A stretch of 64,000 nucleotides of DNA, taken from Conchocele bisecta. Taxonomy: Eukaryota > Mollusca > Bivalvia > Lucinida > Thyasiridae. Below are positions 25,414 to 37,250 of the stretch, piece by piece. The position numbers and the translations under genes are program-made. Every line of letters begins with the position of its first letter. The first letter of the stretch is position 1. The stretch is taken from positions 15,302,042-15,366,041 of the forward strand of contig CM055272.1 of the NCBI GenBank assembly GCA_029237695.1, given 5' to 3'. A model generated the notes under the pieces. The model had not been told where the DNA came from. It saw nothing but the letters and a program-made list of their open reading frames with translations, and searched no databases.

Positions 25414-26026
25414 CTAGTCGGTGTGTATTGGGTCAATGCAAGGCATATTACCTGATAGCTCAATCCAACTTACCGATTCATATGCCAGCTTGCTCATCCG
25501 TCTGGCCGTCGGTTTGTGCGTCATATCCTTCTGTGTTTCAAGGAACTCACTTTCATAGTCACCTGTGCTCATCTCTGATGCCGTGTCGGCGCTGTCGAAC
25601 TTTTTCTTCATATCGGTTCCATAACGGCGTCTTTTCTTGGCAATAAACATTGGGTTCAGCTCCGTATAATAGGCGGGTAGGCCTGTCCTTTTGTCCACAT
25701 CGTTGTTTTATGACATTTGTATGCGTTGTATTGTCTCTCTGATCAACAGCCTTGTTCTCGTCAGCTTCTGTGACCAATCAAACCGCGTGCAATTCATCAA
25801 CTGACGAGTCGTGTGTTCGTACCCTTGCTGTGGATCTAATGACAGACGGTTGAATCTTAGAAATGTCTGATTTTCGAAGAGCGGACTTCGGATGTCGTGT
25901 TGTGTACCTTGGCGTTTCTAAACTGTCATCATTTGCTATTTCTTGAGTATTGGCCACACTCATTGATTCACTATCCTGAAATATAGAATTAGCAACGCTA
26001 CATACAGGTGGTGTCTTTGACATCAA
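25414..26026 (-). CDS. Candidate exon(s) of an unidentified gene, duplicated at 60541-60933
   Basis: Three reverse frames (25778-26026, 25559-25777, 25414-25698) give hydrophilic peptides rich in Ser, Thr, Asp, Lys and Arg, with phrases such as NTQEIANDDS, RTHDSSVDEL and FLETQKDMTHKP. The paralogous copy at 60652-60933 keeps the first two segments open in one frame, with mostly conservative differences. In copy A a stop separates them. The retained reading in two copies suggests real coding ancestry, perhaps a cytoplasmic tail of a host protein. No domain recognised. Confidence 0.3.
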
Positions 26027-26856
26027 GATTATCAGACAAGGCTAGGAAACGCGTATGAATTCAGAGTCTCACCGTGGAATTCCTACCGTTTGCTATCCGA
26101 GTCAGATAAACTTTATATCATATTAATTTTAGCATTATAGATGATGGTCGGGATATAGCGACAAAACTGTTACTGTCTGTTGACATCATGTTTACCATGC
26201 AAGGCTGGGAAACGCGTAATAATTCCAAGGCTCGCCAAGGAATTCCTATAGTTTCCGAGCCTGTTAACAAGATGTAACAAGAATTGCGCCAGGGAAGCGG
26301 TGTTGCGCCTGTCGCGGCACTTGATCGTAACACGACCATGGGCATGTGCCAAAGTAAGCATCACAAACACCATCAGAGAGTGCATGTTTTAAATACAAAC
26401 AATGTCAAGGTTATGTTAATGGCAGCATGAGTATGTTCCAAATGCACACATGTACCAAGTGTCCATTATAGAATATAGATGTCCAATATACATGTAAAAA
26501 GATGGCTAACTGTTTCAACAACCATGTGATGGTCAAAAAGGTCGAGGTCATATTGACGGCATGAGTGTGTTCCAAATGTTCACATGTATCAAGTGTACAA
26601 ATATTGAAGAATTATATGAAGTAATATTAAAGTTATATGATGATGAATAAACTGGTACAAACTTTTTGACGCAAAAATGGCTAAATGTTTCTGCAACAAT
26701 GTGAACGTCAAAAAGGTCAAGGTCATGTTAATGATGGCGTGATGGTGTTCCAAATGCCAACATTTGTCAAGTGTCCAATTATTGAAGCAATCCGGCAAGT
26801 AATATTAAAGTTATATGATGATAAAGAAACTGTGACAAACTTTTTGACATCTGTTG

Positions 26857-26895
26857 ACGCGGACGACGACGACGACGACGACGACGGTAAAAGCG
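26857..26895. repeat. (GAC)n microsatellite
   Basis: A short GAC run within copy A; the equivalent in copy B (61793-61825) is interrupted and longer. Confidence 0.8.
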
Positions 26896-28195
26896 GCGAC
26901 TATTGTCGCGACTTCTGCTAAAGCAGGCGCGACAAAAATGCATTAGCATTCTATTATGCTAGCACTCATGAGCAAAAGAAGACATATAGAAAACAACAAG
27001 TATTGCTTAGTTTATGTTGTTTATGTAGTGTTACTAAGTGTGGCAGTAGTGTCCGTGACTGGTGACTAAAAACAAAATATTTTCTAAATTCTAGTACATT
27101 CAATATTCATAATACGCCGGCCATGACATAATTATAATGGAACCCTTGGCGTATACTTTATATAATTAATTACACTTTAAAAGCTAAACATCACCGTAGA
27201 ATGTAAATAATTAAATATATATCCAAAACATTATTAATGTAATTTCCAAATTATGCACTTATATTTCCTTATTTACTGGTACTACCCTAAGGAAACAAAT
27301 GGAGAAGTAGATTGTAAATCATTAAGTATATGTACATGTACCCACATGGAACTGAAGTGACAGCAGATTGAATGCCATGGCCGGAAAGTAAACAATGCGT
27401 GGCTGCGCAAGACAAACACTTCAGAGTGATAAACTGTCCATTGTCCTTGTGGATAATGCTCACCAGCGCTGCCAACTGTTGTTCTGGTCACCAGCCACGA
27501 CGAGAATGTTCCATAGGCAACCGCAAAACGTGTAACACAAACCTCCCAGTCTGTATAAGCCTGCAACATACAAGAACCGAGACAGACGAAACACACATGG
27601 AACAATATGGGTGGGAGGGTTAATTTATCAAAATTATAATGATTTTAAGTGTACATTTTGTGATTTAATTTGCAATGAATTAATAAACGCTCACCAGATG
27701 TTCAGTCGATTTCAACAAGGGCCAATCACATGTGGCGAAAACGGTACGACAAGCGTATTCAGCTATCATAATCAAAGTTGTACGACATGCGTCATTCAAC
27801 TGGAATTATATTTTATCAGGTAACGGCTTGTGTTATAGAATTGACAAATAAATGGTGGTTTTCGCTGAAAATAACGAGGACTTGATTACATTGCTCTGAC
27901 GTCATTCGGTAACGCCATTTGACGTCGTTCGACCAAAGAAATGACATCGAAAGTAGTTTTGAAACGCCGCTGTGACAATGAATTGCGTATATAGACAACG
28001 CAGGGCTCAGAGTAACCCGAATATTCTTTCTGTAACGTAGGGCAACTTACAATGCAAGTCGCCAAGCGTAACAGACAGAACATTCCGGTTAGAGAAAATT
28101 CCCAGGGCAGACCCGTACGCAGAGGGGGTGCGACGGGTACGTATGCACACACCCCCACCCATTAACCCTTTCAACACCACAGGTCTATATAGTGG

Positions 28196-28560
28196 TTTTG
28201 GAAAAAAGTGCAGATCCAGATGAGCCGGCTCGTGACGAGCTGTCTCATCAGGATCTGCACTTCTTGCAAGTAATTTGCATAATTTTCAGAAATTGAGTGG
28301 TCTGAAAATCATTTTGTGATGATTGGATTGGTTACAAACTTAATATATCAAACTCCTTTCCAGTTACTTAGATGTGAAAAGGTTAATCTGTTGTTATCAG
28401 TCGGAATACATGTGGCTATGACTGGAAAAATGGGGCTTATGTGTTTTGTGACAAGTGAAGCCCATGATCAAATAGTGCACTCCTGTAGTCTGATAATGAT
28501 CTATATTTGCTTGTTATAAGCATGTCGGGTATTTTATTAGTTTAAACATAGTTTATTGCT
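28196..28560. repeat. Dispersed GATCAGGATCTGCA-family repeat with hairpin
   Basis: 28209-28261 folds back on itself (GTGCAGATCC ... GGATCTGCAC). The downstream segment with GACAAGTGAAGCCCATGATC matches the copies at 2485-2850 and 11636-11860. Confidence 0.6.
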
Positions 28561-28674
28561 TGGGCCACAAGTTATACCAACATTAGTTACGGTCCTTACC
28601 ATAATCAGCATAAGAAGTTATATAAACAACAATGGTGATACATTTCAATGCATTTACATACACATCAGCATTTG

Positions 28675-28931
<257 letters not shown>

Positions 28932-29094
28932 CAATTGTTATTCACTATACAAGCAGCGTAGACATACACATATAGCTTACGAGCAGGTGAGAGTAATCTA
29001 GAGTAGCCATGCCCAATGAACAGTTGAGCCTAATATAATAAGAATGTATCCCCAATGTACCGACAAACCTTGCGTCGAGTGCATCAGTCAACCG

Positions 29095-30110
29095 TTAATC
29101 AAATCGTTTCGTTGTTTTAATGTACTCATGTACTGATTTAAAAATAACCGTTTTATTTTTTTGATTTCCATCAGGTGTACCTTTTAATAGCACGACCGTA
29201 TTTAAAGGATAAAGCTGCAGTAATGATTGGCGCAAAACTATTCGCTGTGCACAGTATTTTGGACGCGGAAAGAAATAGGGTTCTGCATCTTCTACTACTT
29301 CACTACACTCGCAATAGGGAGTGTCTTTAATATGGTTATTGCAAAGATCATCATTTAGACTACTACATTTATTACGAATTATCGTATGCATTATGGATAA
29401 AAATCGATTTCCTTCCAAATAACAGAGAGGAACATCGTACTGTGTATATACATATTCAGTGCATACTGTTTTTAATTTTCTAAGGCTGTCAGCATTTCTC
29501 AGCAGAGTATCAGCATCATTCCAAAGGCGTACAGAAGATGGTATGAATGAACGTTTGTATACCTCTAGTCGTGTGTTGGGAATATTAATATCATTTTGGT
29601 TTCCAAGATTATAACTAGGTATGTTATTAACGGGAGGAGATATAAGATTCCAAAAATAACTGGGTAATTGTGTGTTGTTGACTTTGTACATAATTGACAA
29701 TTTTTGTGCACTTCGTCGAACTGATAATAATTGCCAGCCTGCTTCTTGTTTTAAATTTTCTATCGATACTGATCGTGTTAAGCCAGTTACTATTTATTCT
29801 AGCGGATTCATTTTGAATTTTTTCCATTGAATCCTTTTCATATTCTTCACAACCATCCCAAACTGATGAAGCATACTCTATAATAGGTCGAATGTAAGAA
29901 ACATATATTGGTTAAGTGCTTTCCTACTTATTTTAAATTTTAGATTGCGCATAATGCCTAGTACTCTCGAGGTCGACTTAATAATGTTATTTATATGTGT
30001 ATGCCATTTCCCATTGTTGCTCAGTGTTATACCAAGATGTTTATGATTTTCCACGAATGTAATTGAAGTGTTTTCAAATATCAAATTTAGGGGTCGCTCA
30101 ATATGTCTTA
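29095..30110 (-). pseudogene. 3' end of a LINE, reverse strand
   Basis: Three open pieces (29878-30084, 29627-29827, 29095-29700) cover the region after the RT domain: VENHKHLGITLSNNGKWHTHI, then a segment ending in a C-terminal part with SFIPSSVRLWND and the Cys-x-Cys / PYFFPRPKYC pair that parallels the C-terminus of the LINE at 4330-8030. It is 5'-truncated, as is usual for LINEs, and frameshifted. Diverged from the forward LINE but of the same broad clade. Confidence 0.7.
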
Positions 30111-30240
30111 GAGTATTTTATTGATGTAATGGCAAACAGTGCAGATCCCGATCAGACTTTGCGGATGCACAGGCTGATCTGCATCTAAACTGGTCCCATA
30201 AGCCACATTTCTCCAGTCACAGACGCATATTCAGTCAATG
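30107..30240. repeat. Dispersed GATCAGGATCTGCA-family repeat
   Basis: Contains CAGTGCAGATCCCGATCAG and CAGGCTGATCTGCATCTA, followed by GTCCCATAAGCCACAT, as in the other copies. Confidence 0.6.
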
Positions 30241-31375
30241 CAAAGCTCGTTACCTGAGATATAAGAATCACATGGTCATCGTTTGCCAGGGTAGAGCCCA
30301 CGTCCCTTTGCGCTTGGCAAATGAATGAGATTGAAATGCCTGACGACGTGACGTCGCTCTCGTGTGCCTGCAGACCAAGGCCATTGGCGAAGCGTTCTTT
30401 TTGCTCCCCGGTGTCACTTTCTGGAACCGTCCTATGTTAATGGGCGACGTCGACCGCGGGAAATAGAAAGTGACCGAAATTGAAACTGTTTGTGTCTTCT
30501 TTTCCCCCAAATACGTCTAAAATAGGTAGTGTCCGCATCCTATCACTATGTAGGGTTTGTTTGCTCGCAACACGAGACCTTTGGACATTTTATATGTAAA
30601 GTTTTAGAAAATACGAACATGTTTCACACATTTGCGAAGCAGAAAAATGTTGCCCGGAAGTATTGTGTTTCCATTGTGTATGGACATTTGATAAGCCTCT
30701 CCTTTTTAGCGAAACAAAATGAGCAGATACTGGGAAATGTACACATTTATTTCATTCTGAGAATGAATCAATTTATATGTTACAGTTTTCAATAACAACT
30801 TGTTTTTGGAAATCAAAGATGAGTGAAAAGTACGCTCAGAGAGAGTATAACATATATGTGAACACTACCTGGTTACTGTATCCTATACAGCACATGGAGT
30901 GGCCAAGTCTGACATCTTTCTATGTTCCAGCTATCAGCCAGTTTCACCTCTTCTTGCGTTTGACAAAGAACTGACACTGTAAAGTAGAACATATGATATA
31001 ATGTAGCGAATCATACATAGAAAAGACAGGAAAAATGCAAAATATCAATTATATTACAACAAGATGTACTTCAAGTCAGATAATGGTGTACTTGCCAACA
31101 TTCTCAAAATTGTAAATAAGCTACATGTATGGCTGACGTGTACACTATTTCTAGACACTGTACTGTGTTATATGTAAATACACATGTGCCATGGATCTAC
31201 ACTTTTCCCGTATGAAGCTTAACTGTACTATTGTAATAGTGTCTAATAATTATGTACATTAGTGGGTATATATGGATATATTGGGTGATTCAGGTAAAAA
31301 TGACACACTATGCCATTTTCTGTGTGTCAGGCTATTTACAATGGTGAGTTGTGATGTTGAAACAATAACAGGTAC
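30241..31375. other. Gene-free stretch
   Basis: A reverse frame at 30268-30510 has no recognisable domain. Otherwise AT-rich, with no supported feature. Confidence 0.35.
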
Positions 31376-31665
31376 AACAATCTCCAGAAAACTGACATAT
31401 TTTGCAGTTTGGTGTAATTTTATATCAGACGTACATTTCTACACTGATATCAGGGGCGATAACCGTGTTTCCTTAAAATGTTAACGGACATTACTATTTA
31501 TTCTCTGTATTTATTTTTTTATATGCAATTTAGGTGACGCATTTAATTAGAATAAATAATTAAAAAAATATTATGCCTCATTTGCATATGAAAATACCCT
31601 GATACCACCGCGAGTCACACAATATCAGTCAAATAAATATTACTAAATGACTATATCTGTATAGC
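31376..31665. mobile_element. MITE relic (copy 2 of the 944-1454 family), truncated
   Basis: Shares TATATCAGACGTACATTTC, CACTGATATCAGGGGCGATA and the CCGCGAGTCAC segment with copies 1 and 3. The terminal repeats are missing. Confidence 0.65.
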
Positions 31666-32338
31666 GAAGATTACTCTGGAGTGTTTGGCGTCCGTCTCCT
31701 ATAACCATCCAAATCACTGCTTGAATGTGATTGAAACATTATCCAAGATGGCCGCTTATATTTATTGAGAATCAGGAAGTGGTTGTGTTTGATTTTAATA
31801 AGCGAATTTAGGTTAGTGTGAAGCGTTTTGGTACAGTTTACACTAGAAGTCATTGATTTTTGTGTTTATGTATTAGAAACTGTAAGTTTTATGCCGAAAC
31901 CCCACCCCAAACAGCGGTTTCGACAAACTGTAACACGTTTACAGTTGTATAGGCATCTACGTAATAAACGATATTGTGCGATTTCCGTACAACGGTGGCG
32001 AATGACATTTTTTTTACCTTCTAACACGTATATAGAATATACACCAGGCGCATTCTAAGTGTTTTGTATATTGTTTAGAAAGGTGTTTTATTAATGTACA
32101 AACACGCTAGAAACATCTGGCCTAGCAGGTATCAGGTAACGTTTGGTACAAACTTATGCATGTGCACGTGCTTTGTTCGTTGAAAGGAACGCATATTATA
32201 GATAATAGGTGTGCTTGAAAAAAGCATGTTTGGAATGCCTTCCTCGTTGGTTTGTTATGTCTAGCATTGAATTTCTTTCCTAAGATGCTATCTCTGAACA
32301 ATGAAACGCCATATTTTCCCAAAAGCTTGCAGTGTTCT

Positions 32339-33060
32339 CCTAAAATAATTTATTTGCATTTAAGGAATAAAACAATGGGCGTTTATTGTAGTATGAAAAA
32401 CATTTGGTCTGCTTAAAATTTGCGAGGAGTTCTTCACAAACTTTAACCAGATCAAATAATGTTTTTACTACCGTAAACGCAACTGCGCATGGTTTTATTA
32501 CTTGTATATTTATATTGCATCTTCGGATAGTTTCCAAATAACCAAATAGGCTACAGCGTTAACATTAGTAATGTTATTGTTTTACGTCATTTTGTCGCAA
32601 TTCATAGAACAGCGACGTTGCCGGTCAATAGCGTGATGATATTGACAACAACGCCGACGAACGTCGTGTATTTTAATGACGTCAAACAAACGTTAACGAA
32701 TCAACAACGTCGTGCGACGTCACGTGGGGCTAATGTACATGTAATATACTGGGATATAGATGCAATTGAATGGGCGTTTACATTGTAAATGTATAGACAG
32801 TGTAAATATTAGTTCATAACATCTTCTGTCTGTTCCAACTTTTGGTTATTAAACACATTGGATTTAAAAAAATATTTAAGGAATAAAACCGTGGGCTGTT
32901 GCGCTTACTGGGGTGCATTATATATTTGGTCTATCGCAAACTTCAAACAGATCAAATGTATTTTTCCCCACAGTAAACGCAACAGTGCCTGTTTTATTAC
33001 TTATATTTACACTGCATTTTCTGATAGATTCAAAAATGTAAATAAGCACGTATGGTGTTA
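32339..33060. repeat. Inverted repeat pair (about 200-bp arms)
   Basis: 32339-32545 and 32876-33060 are opposed copies (shared AACTTTAACCAGATCAAAT-type and CATTTTCTGATAG-type segments). A third partial copy is at 34600-34710. The intervening CGTCATTTTGTCGCAATT / GACGTTGCCGGTCAATAGCG block recurs at 33085-33140, and the AATGACGTCAAACAAAC block at about 32675 recurs at 33743. Nested non-coding repeats. Confidence 0.55.
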
Positions 33061-33167
33061 AAATTAATAATAATACTGTCTTCCGTCATTTTGTCGCAAT
33101 TGCTGCAACAGCAACGTTGCCGGTCAATAGCGTGACGTTATTGACAATGACGATGAACGTCATAGAA

Positions 33168-33327
33168 GATATTCCATCGCACATTTTGAATAGCGGGAAA
33201 TAATACACGAGTGTGCGTCGGCTTCCTTGTAAGCAAAGAATGAGCGTAGAGCGAAAGAGTTGCTTGCACGGAAGCCGACGGACACGAGCGTATTATTTCC
33301 ACTATTCAAATGTACGATGGAATATCC
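33168..33327. repeat. Long hairpin MITE
   Basis: The two halves are near-perfect inverted copies: GATATTCCATCG...GGAAATAATACACGAG...CGTCGGCTTCC versus GGAAGCCGACG...GTATTATTTCC...CGATGGAATATC. It folds into one stem of about 65 bp with a short loop. No coding capacity. Confidence 0.75.
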
Positions 33328-34040
33328 TATTTATTACACTTCACGGCGGATATATATGCATATTTATTGAGATTGTAAGCAAACGAATTGTGCTGTGCGA
33401 ATGGATAGTTACACACTGACGTGTTATCGCGTTTCGATGTCACGTTGTTTGACGTCAAACGTAACGTCATGTAGACTTTTTTAAATCCAAATCACGCAGC
33501 TGTTTCTGTGAACTAGATACATTTGAGTGCATGTTTGGAATGTGTTTACTCCAATTAACATTGTACATTAGTCGAGACTCTCTCCAAATGTTCAAATCAC
33601 TTTATTTTGACCATAGTACTAGAGGGTACAATTACGGCTGTTCTCTTCACGGTGTATTATTTGTAAGGAGATGGTTACGGGTTTCCTCTCACAACAGCGA
33701 AACCCATGCAAATAACTCGCAAGAGTGTAATAAATGCATGTTAATGACGTCAAACAAACTTTACCGAATCAACAACGTGGCGCGACGTAGCGTGGGGCGA
33801 ATGTAATGTACTGGGATATAAAAGCAATACGTTGAATGGCGTTTCCATTATGAATGTAAGGACAGTTTTAATATTTAAATGTAAGTACGTTTTCGTCAAT
33901 AACAAAAAAGTCACCCTCCCAACTTTTTTGCTTGATAAAATCCAATCAAATATTGATTTATTTGCGAAAAAATGATTTTCCTATGGGAGTATTTTGTTAT
34001 TGATGAAAAAGTACTTATATTTAAATATTTGTTGAATTTA

Positions 34041-34503
34041 AAGATATATGCCCACTCATCTCAGACATTTACTGGCAAATTAAGCATTCATTCATCATTA
34101 CCGCACGTATTGATTGCCATTAGTATACATTTTATATCAGACGTTGTCCACACTGATATCAGGGGCGATAGGCGTGTTTCCTTATACTGTTAACGGACAT
34201 TACAATGTATTATCTGTGTTTATTTTTGATGTGCAATGACCATACTTTATAATCTGTCGAAAATGTTATTTTTCAGGTGACGCATTTAATCAGTATAAAT
34301 AATTTAAAAAAAAACATGACTCATTTGCATATGAAAATAGCCTGATACCGCGAGTCACTATCGGTAAAATAAATATTTCTAAGAGATTATATCTGTATAG
34401 AGGTCACCTATAATTTTTAGAAATGGTGGAATAGTGACACAATTATACACTTATTTAATACCTATAAATAACATTCTGTGACTACTGAGTGGGCATGTAC
34501 CTT
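34041..34503. mobile_element. MITE copy 3 of the 944-1454 family
   Basis: The right end GACTACTGAGTGGGCATG, then TACCTTT, matches copy 1. The left end (ATATATGCCCACTCA) is its degenerate inverse. The core shares ACTGATATCAGGGGCGATA. Confidence 0.65.
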
Positions 34504-34720
34504 TAATGTGTATAATAGTCAAAAGTTCGTCGCCAGCAAAACGTGGAACAAACAGTAGTAACAAAATTCACTGGGTGTACATTTCTACCCCACTTGCCTT
34601 TGTAAAAAATAAAAATGGCCCCAGTACAGCCCATGGTTTTATTAATTATATATACACTACATTTTCTGAGAGTTTCAAAAATGTAAATAACCAAATATGG
34701 CGTTAAAATGAAGAATAATC

Positions 34721-35218
34721 TTGTTTTACGTTCAATGTCCCTACCACGTTAGGTCAAGATTTCCAGGCAACTCAGTTATCACAGTTTTTTACGAAAGTAA
34801 GTCATATAATTATAACAAGTCTAACCAAAACAGCAAGTTAGCTCGAGCCCAGTCGAATTTTCTGCCTGCCGTTACCTGCGTTTGGCCCCAGCCTGCCTTG
34901 GAGCTGTCTGGATGTGGCAACTCTGTCGAAGAAAATAGCACGTGCTTTACCGATGACTATATGGCACCAACTTGTTTGTCGGATGCCGCCAGGGGTGGAT
35001 TGGTATTACCTGGGACCCGTTTTGCTTGCATCACCGGTTCTACCCAGTTACCCCATCTCTTCTTCCCGCCTCTAGTGCACCGGGATACTGCAAGTACAGG
35101 ACCGCATACAGACGAGGAAACACATATGTCCGTCTGGTATCAACATATATCACATCAAATAAAATACTTTTATGTCCGGGTATGGCAGGTCTTCGAGCCA
35201 ATTCCCACCCTTAAATAA
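34721..35218 (+). other. Possible Cys-rich exon region, function unknown
   Basis: One frame is open for 165 codons. An overlapping frame (34972-35214) reads Cys/Arg/Tyr-rich sequence including YCKYRTAYRRGNTYVR and LLCPGMAG, faintly like an EMI domain of EGF-type receptors. The two readings cannot both be real and no clear splice sites decide. Low support. Confidence 0.2.
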
Positions 35219-35913
35219 GTATAAGCTAAATGAAATGAAAAAGCGAAACTAGGCTTAAATGTAATGACACAATTTACAGTTTTTACTGTTTTACTTATTC
35301 CTAAATGTGCATCTTTTAAAAGCAATCAGCCACAAAAATATCATTGTATCCCCATTCATTTAAATTATTTTTGACTTTTTTTTTTAGGCATGTGAAATGC
35401 ACTCGACGTTTTACCTCAATTAGGTCGAAAAGTGTAATGATTTGTATCAACGGCGTAAACATTCGCATGTTGACAACTGTAGCTTTCATACACGAGTATA
35501 CTATTGCATGAATTTTCTACAGACCCGCGTAAATATAAATATATGTAGAAACAAATGATAAAAATATAACATATACACTTTCAATTTTCATTATTAAATT
35601 AATTTCAGATGCACGAATTGGCATTCACGTGCGGGGTAGGGGTGCCAAATGTAAACACTTCATTCTCATAACTTATGCACATGTATTACACAAACCCGAA
35701 TTTTCTATTTTCTGTTGGTAACGAAATATTTGCCCTGCGTTAAAGATCACGTGCACAGAACATTCGGGTGAGCTATATACCAATATAACACATGTAACCG
35801 TTTATCACACGGCGGTCGATCATACATTGTGCACACCGGGGCTAATGCCAATATCTATGGAACGCGAAATCTACATCAACTCACATAATTAAACTGATAC
35901 ATTGTCTATTATT
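35219..35913. other. Gene-free flank of the Polinton insertion
   Basis: AT-rich sequence with no supported gene or repeat. Confidence 0.4.
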
Positions 35914-35919
35914 AGAAGT
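35914..35919. other. Target-site duplication, left (AGAAGT)
   Basis: AGAAGT directly abuts the left terminus and is repeated exactly after the right terminus at 54360-54365. A 6-bp duplication is the hallmark of Polinton integrase. Confidence 0.88.
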
Positions 35920-36274
35920 AGTAGTATAGAGGGATTCAAAATGATACCACCTAACGAGGGTATCATTTCTCCACCCTATATACTACTCCACCACCCCCCG
36001 AAAAATCAAAAATTGGTTAACGAGGAAATTGTCTCCCACTAAAAATTAAAAAAGGTTGGACGTGAAAAAAAAAAAACATAATGTTTTTCAGACAGTAAAT
36101 TTAAGTATAGAGGGATTCAAAATGATACCACCTAACGATGGTATCATTTATAACCCTCTATACTATTCCCACCACCCCCAAAAAATCAAAAAAATTAGTT
36201 AACGAGGAAATTGTCCCACGAAATATTCAAAATTGGTGTCATAAATACATCATGTTTTTTTCACGTCCAATTGA
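35920..36274. repeat. Left terminal inverted repeat
   Basis: Inverted copy of 54004-54359, with only small indels. It contains two related hairpins: 35920-35987 (AGTAGTATAGAGGG ... CCCTATATACTACT, with AATGATACC/GGTATCATT inside) and 36104-36164. These are joined by a block with GTTAACGAGGAAATTGTC, which also recurs after the second hairpin. The homology to the right end resumes at about 36706-36745 after an interval holding the zinc-finger gene. Confidence 0.9.
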
Positions 36275-36333
36275 CCAGATAAAACAATAGTCTTAAAAAG
36301 GATTTATTTTTGACACCAATTTATGAATTTATT

Positions 36334-36650
36334 CTAATAAGTTTCTGATTTAAATGTGCCCACGAGTGATAGTTTATATTCCAACAACACCCCATTTTTC
36401 TCCTCCAATATAGATAATTTATTTCGCAGATCAGCAATTAATTCTACCAGCTCTAGTCTACCACGTTCACCTGTAGCCACCTGACAGTGTAGTTGCTTAT
36501 GTCTACAAAGAGTTTGGGCACTAATGAATTTACAAGGGCATCTGGGGCATTGAAATTGCGGGGGGACACAAGGAATTTTTCTACGTCTCGCTAGATGCCT
36601 TCGTAGATATTCTTACGCGTAAACGTCTTACAACAAGTCTCACACTCCAT
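36334..36650 (-). pseudogene. Small C2H2 zinc-finger protein with coiled-coil tail, one frameshift
   Basis: Read leftward from the ATG at 36650. The first finger begins CETCCKTFTRK and continues after a 1-nt shift near 36605 with a YLRRHLA-type His helix. The second finger, C-P-R-C followed by FISAQTLCRHKQLHC, is complete in the second frame. A Leu/Glu-rich segment (LELVELIADLRNKLSILEEK) then predicts a short coiled coil before the stop at 36334. About 105 residues. It sits inside the extended left arm of the element, where the right arm has no counterpart. It may be a DNA-binding regulator or a captured gene; function unknown. Confidence 0.55.
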
Positions 36651-36763
36651 TATATATGTATGTTTATGTTTATATTCAATTAGAAGTGAAAAAAACATAA
36701 TGTTTTCAAGACCAATTGAACATATAAATTTTATAGGTTATACAAAAGTATATTACAGAAAAT

Positions 36764-37155
36764 ATGATAACGTCAGAAACTAGAGCAGAAATAGAAAGTT
36801 TGAGAAGAAAAGCCGAATCTCTAGGGATTACTTATAGTAAACGGTTGAGAGTTAGGGGGTTGACAAAGTTGATAAATGCCACAAAGAATGAGGCGTTTAC
36901 AGAAAATATGATAACGTCAGAAACTAGAGCAGAAATAGAAGTTTGAGAAGAGAAGCCGAATCTCTAGGGATTACTTATAGTACACGGTTGAGAGTTAGGG
37001 GGTTGACAAAGCTGATAAATGCCACAAAGAATGAGGCGTTTATGAAGAGCGGTTTACCCGCGCCTATAAAAGAGGGGCATTTAATGACATATCCAAAGCG
37101 GAGGAATGTTGGTAACATGAATTCAAAAAGAAAGTATTGCGGGGTTAAGGGCTAG
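36764..37155 (+). pseudogene. SAP-like module, tandemly duplicated in frame (possible N-terminus of the polymerase gene)
   Basis: A 144-bp (48-codon) unit starting MITSETRAEIE at 36764 is repeated exactly in frame at 36908. Each copy contains LGITYS-x-RLRVRGLTKLINA, which resembles the helix-turn-helix of a SAP DNA-binding motif. The second copy loses one A of an AAA run near 36940, shifting the frame; reading continues at 36943-37155 with SGLPAPIKEGHLMTYPKRR. The material between here and 37251 is basic and low in complexity. It may be a separate small protein or the original N-terminus of the polymerase. The duplication is unusual and recent. Confidence 0.5.
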
Positions 37156-37250
37156 TGTAATCAAACCTTCAAGCACAAATAATTTGTCCCAAATTAGACG
37201 CCAAAATAATAATAAGAAAAAATCTATCGTTAGCGCGATAGTGGAAAAAG

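Larger units (their letters stand above)
24296..28112. repeat. Large duplicated unit, copy A, with hairpin ends
   Basis: This stretch matches 55000-62110 in the same orientation and order. Matches include 24411-24540 with 55231-55350, 24600-25330 with 55860-56640, 25340-25560 with 56655-56870, 25571-26945 with 60541-61880, and 27806-28030 with 61900-62110. Both ends carry a palindromic CCCGAAT...TGTAAC...GGGCGACTTAC motif (24303-24395 and 28014-28110). Copy A has an extra 26946-27800; copy B has extra satellites. Probably a large non-autonomous transposon or a segmental duplication bounded by MITEs. Confidence 0.7.
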
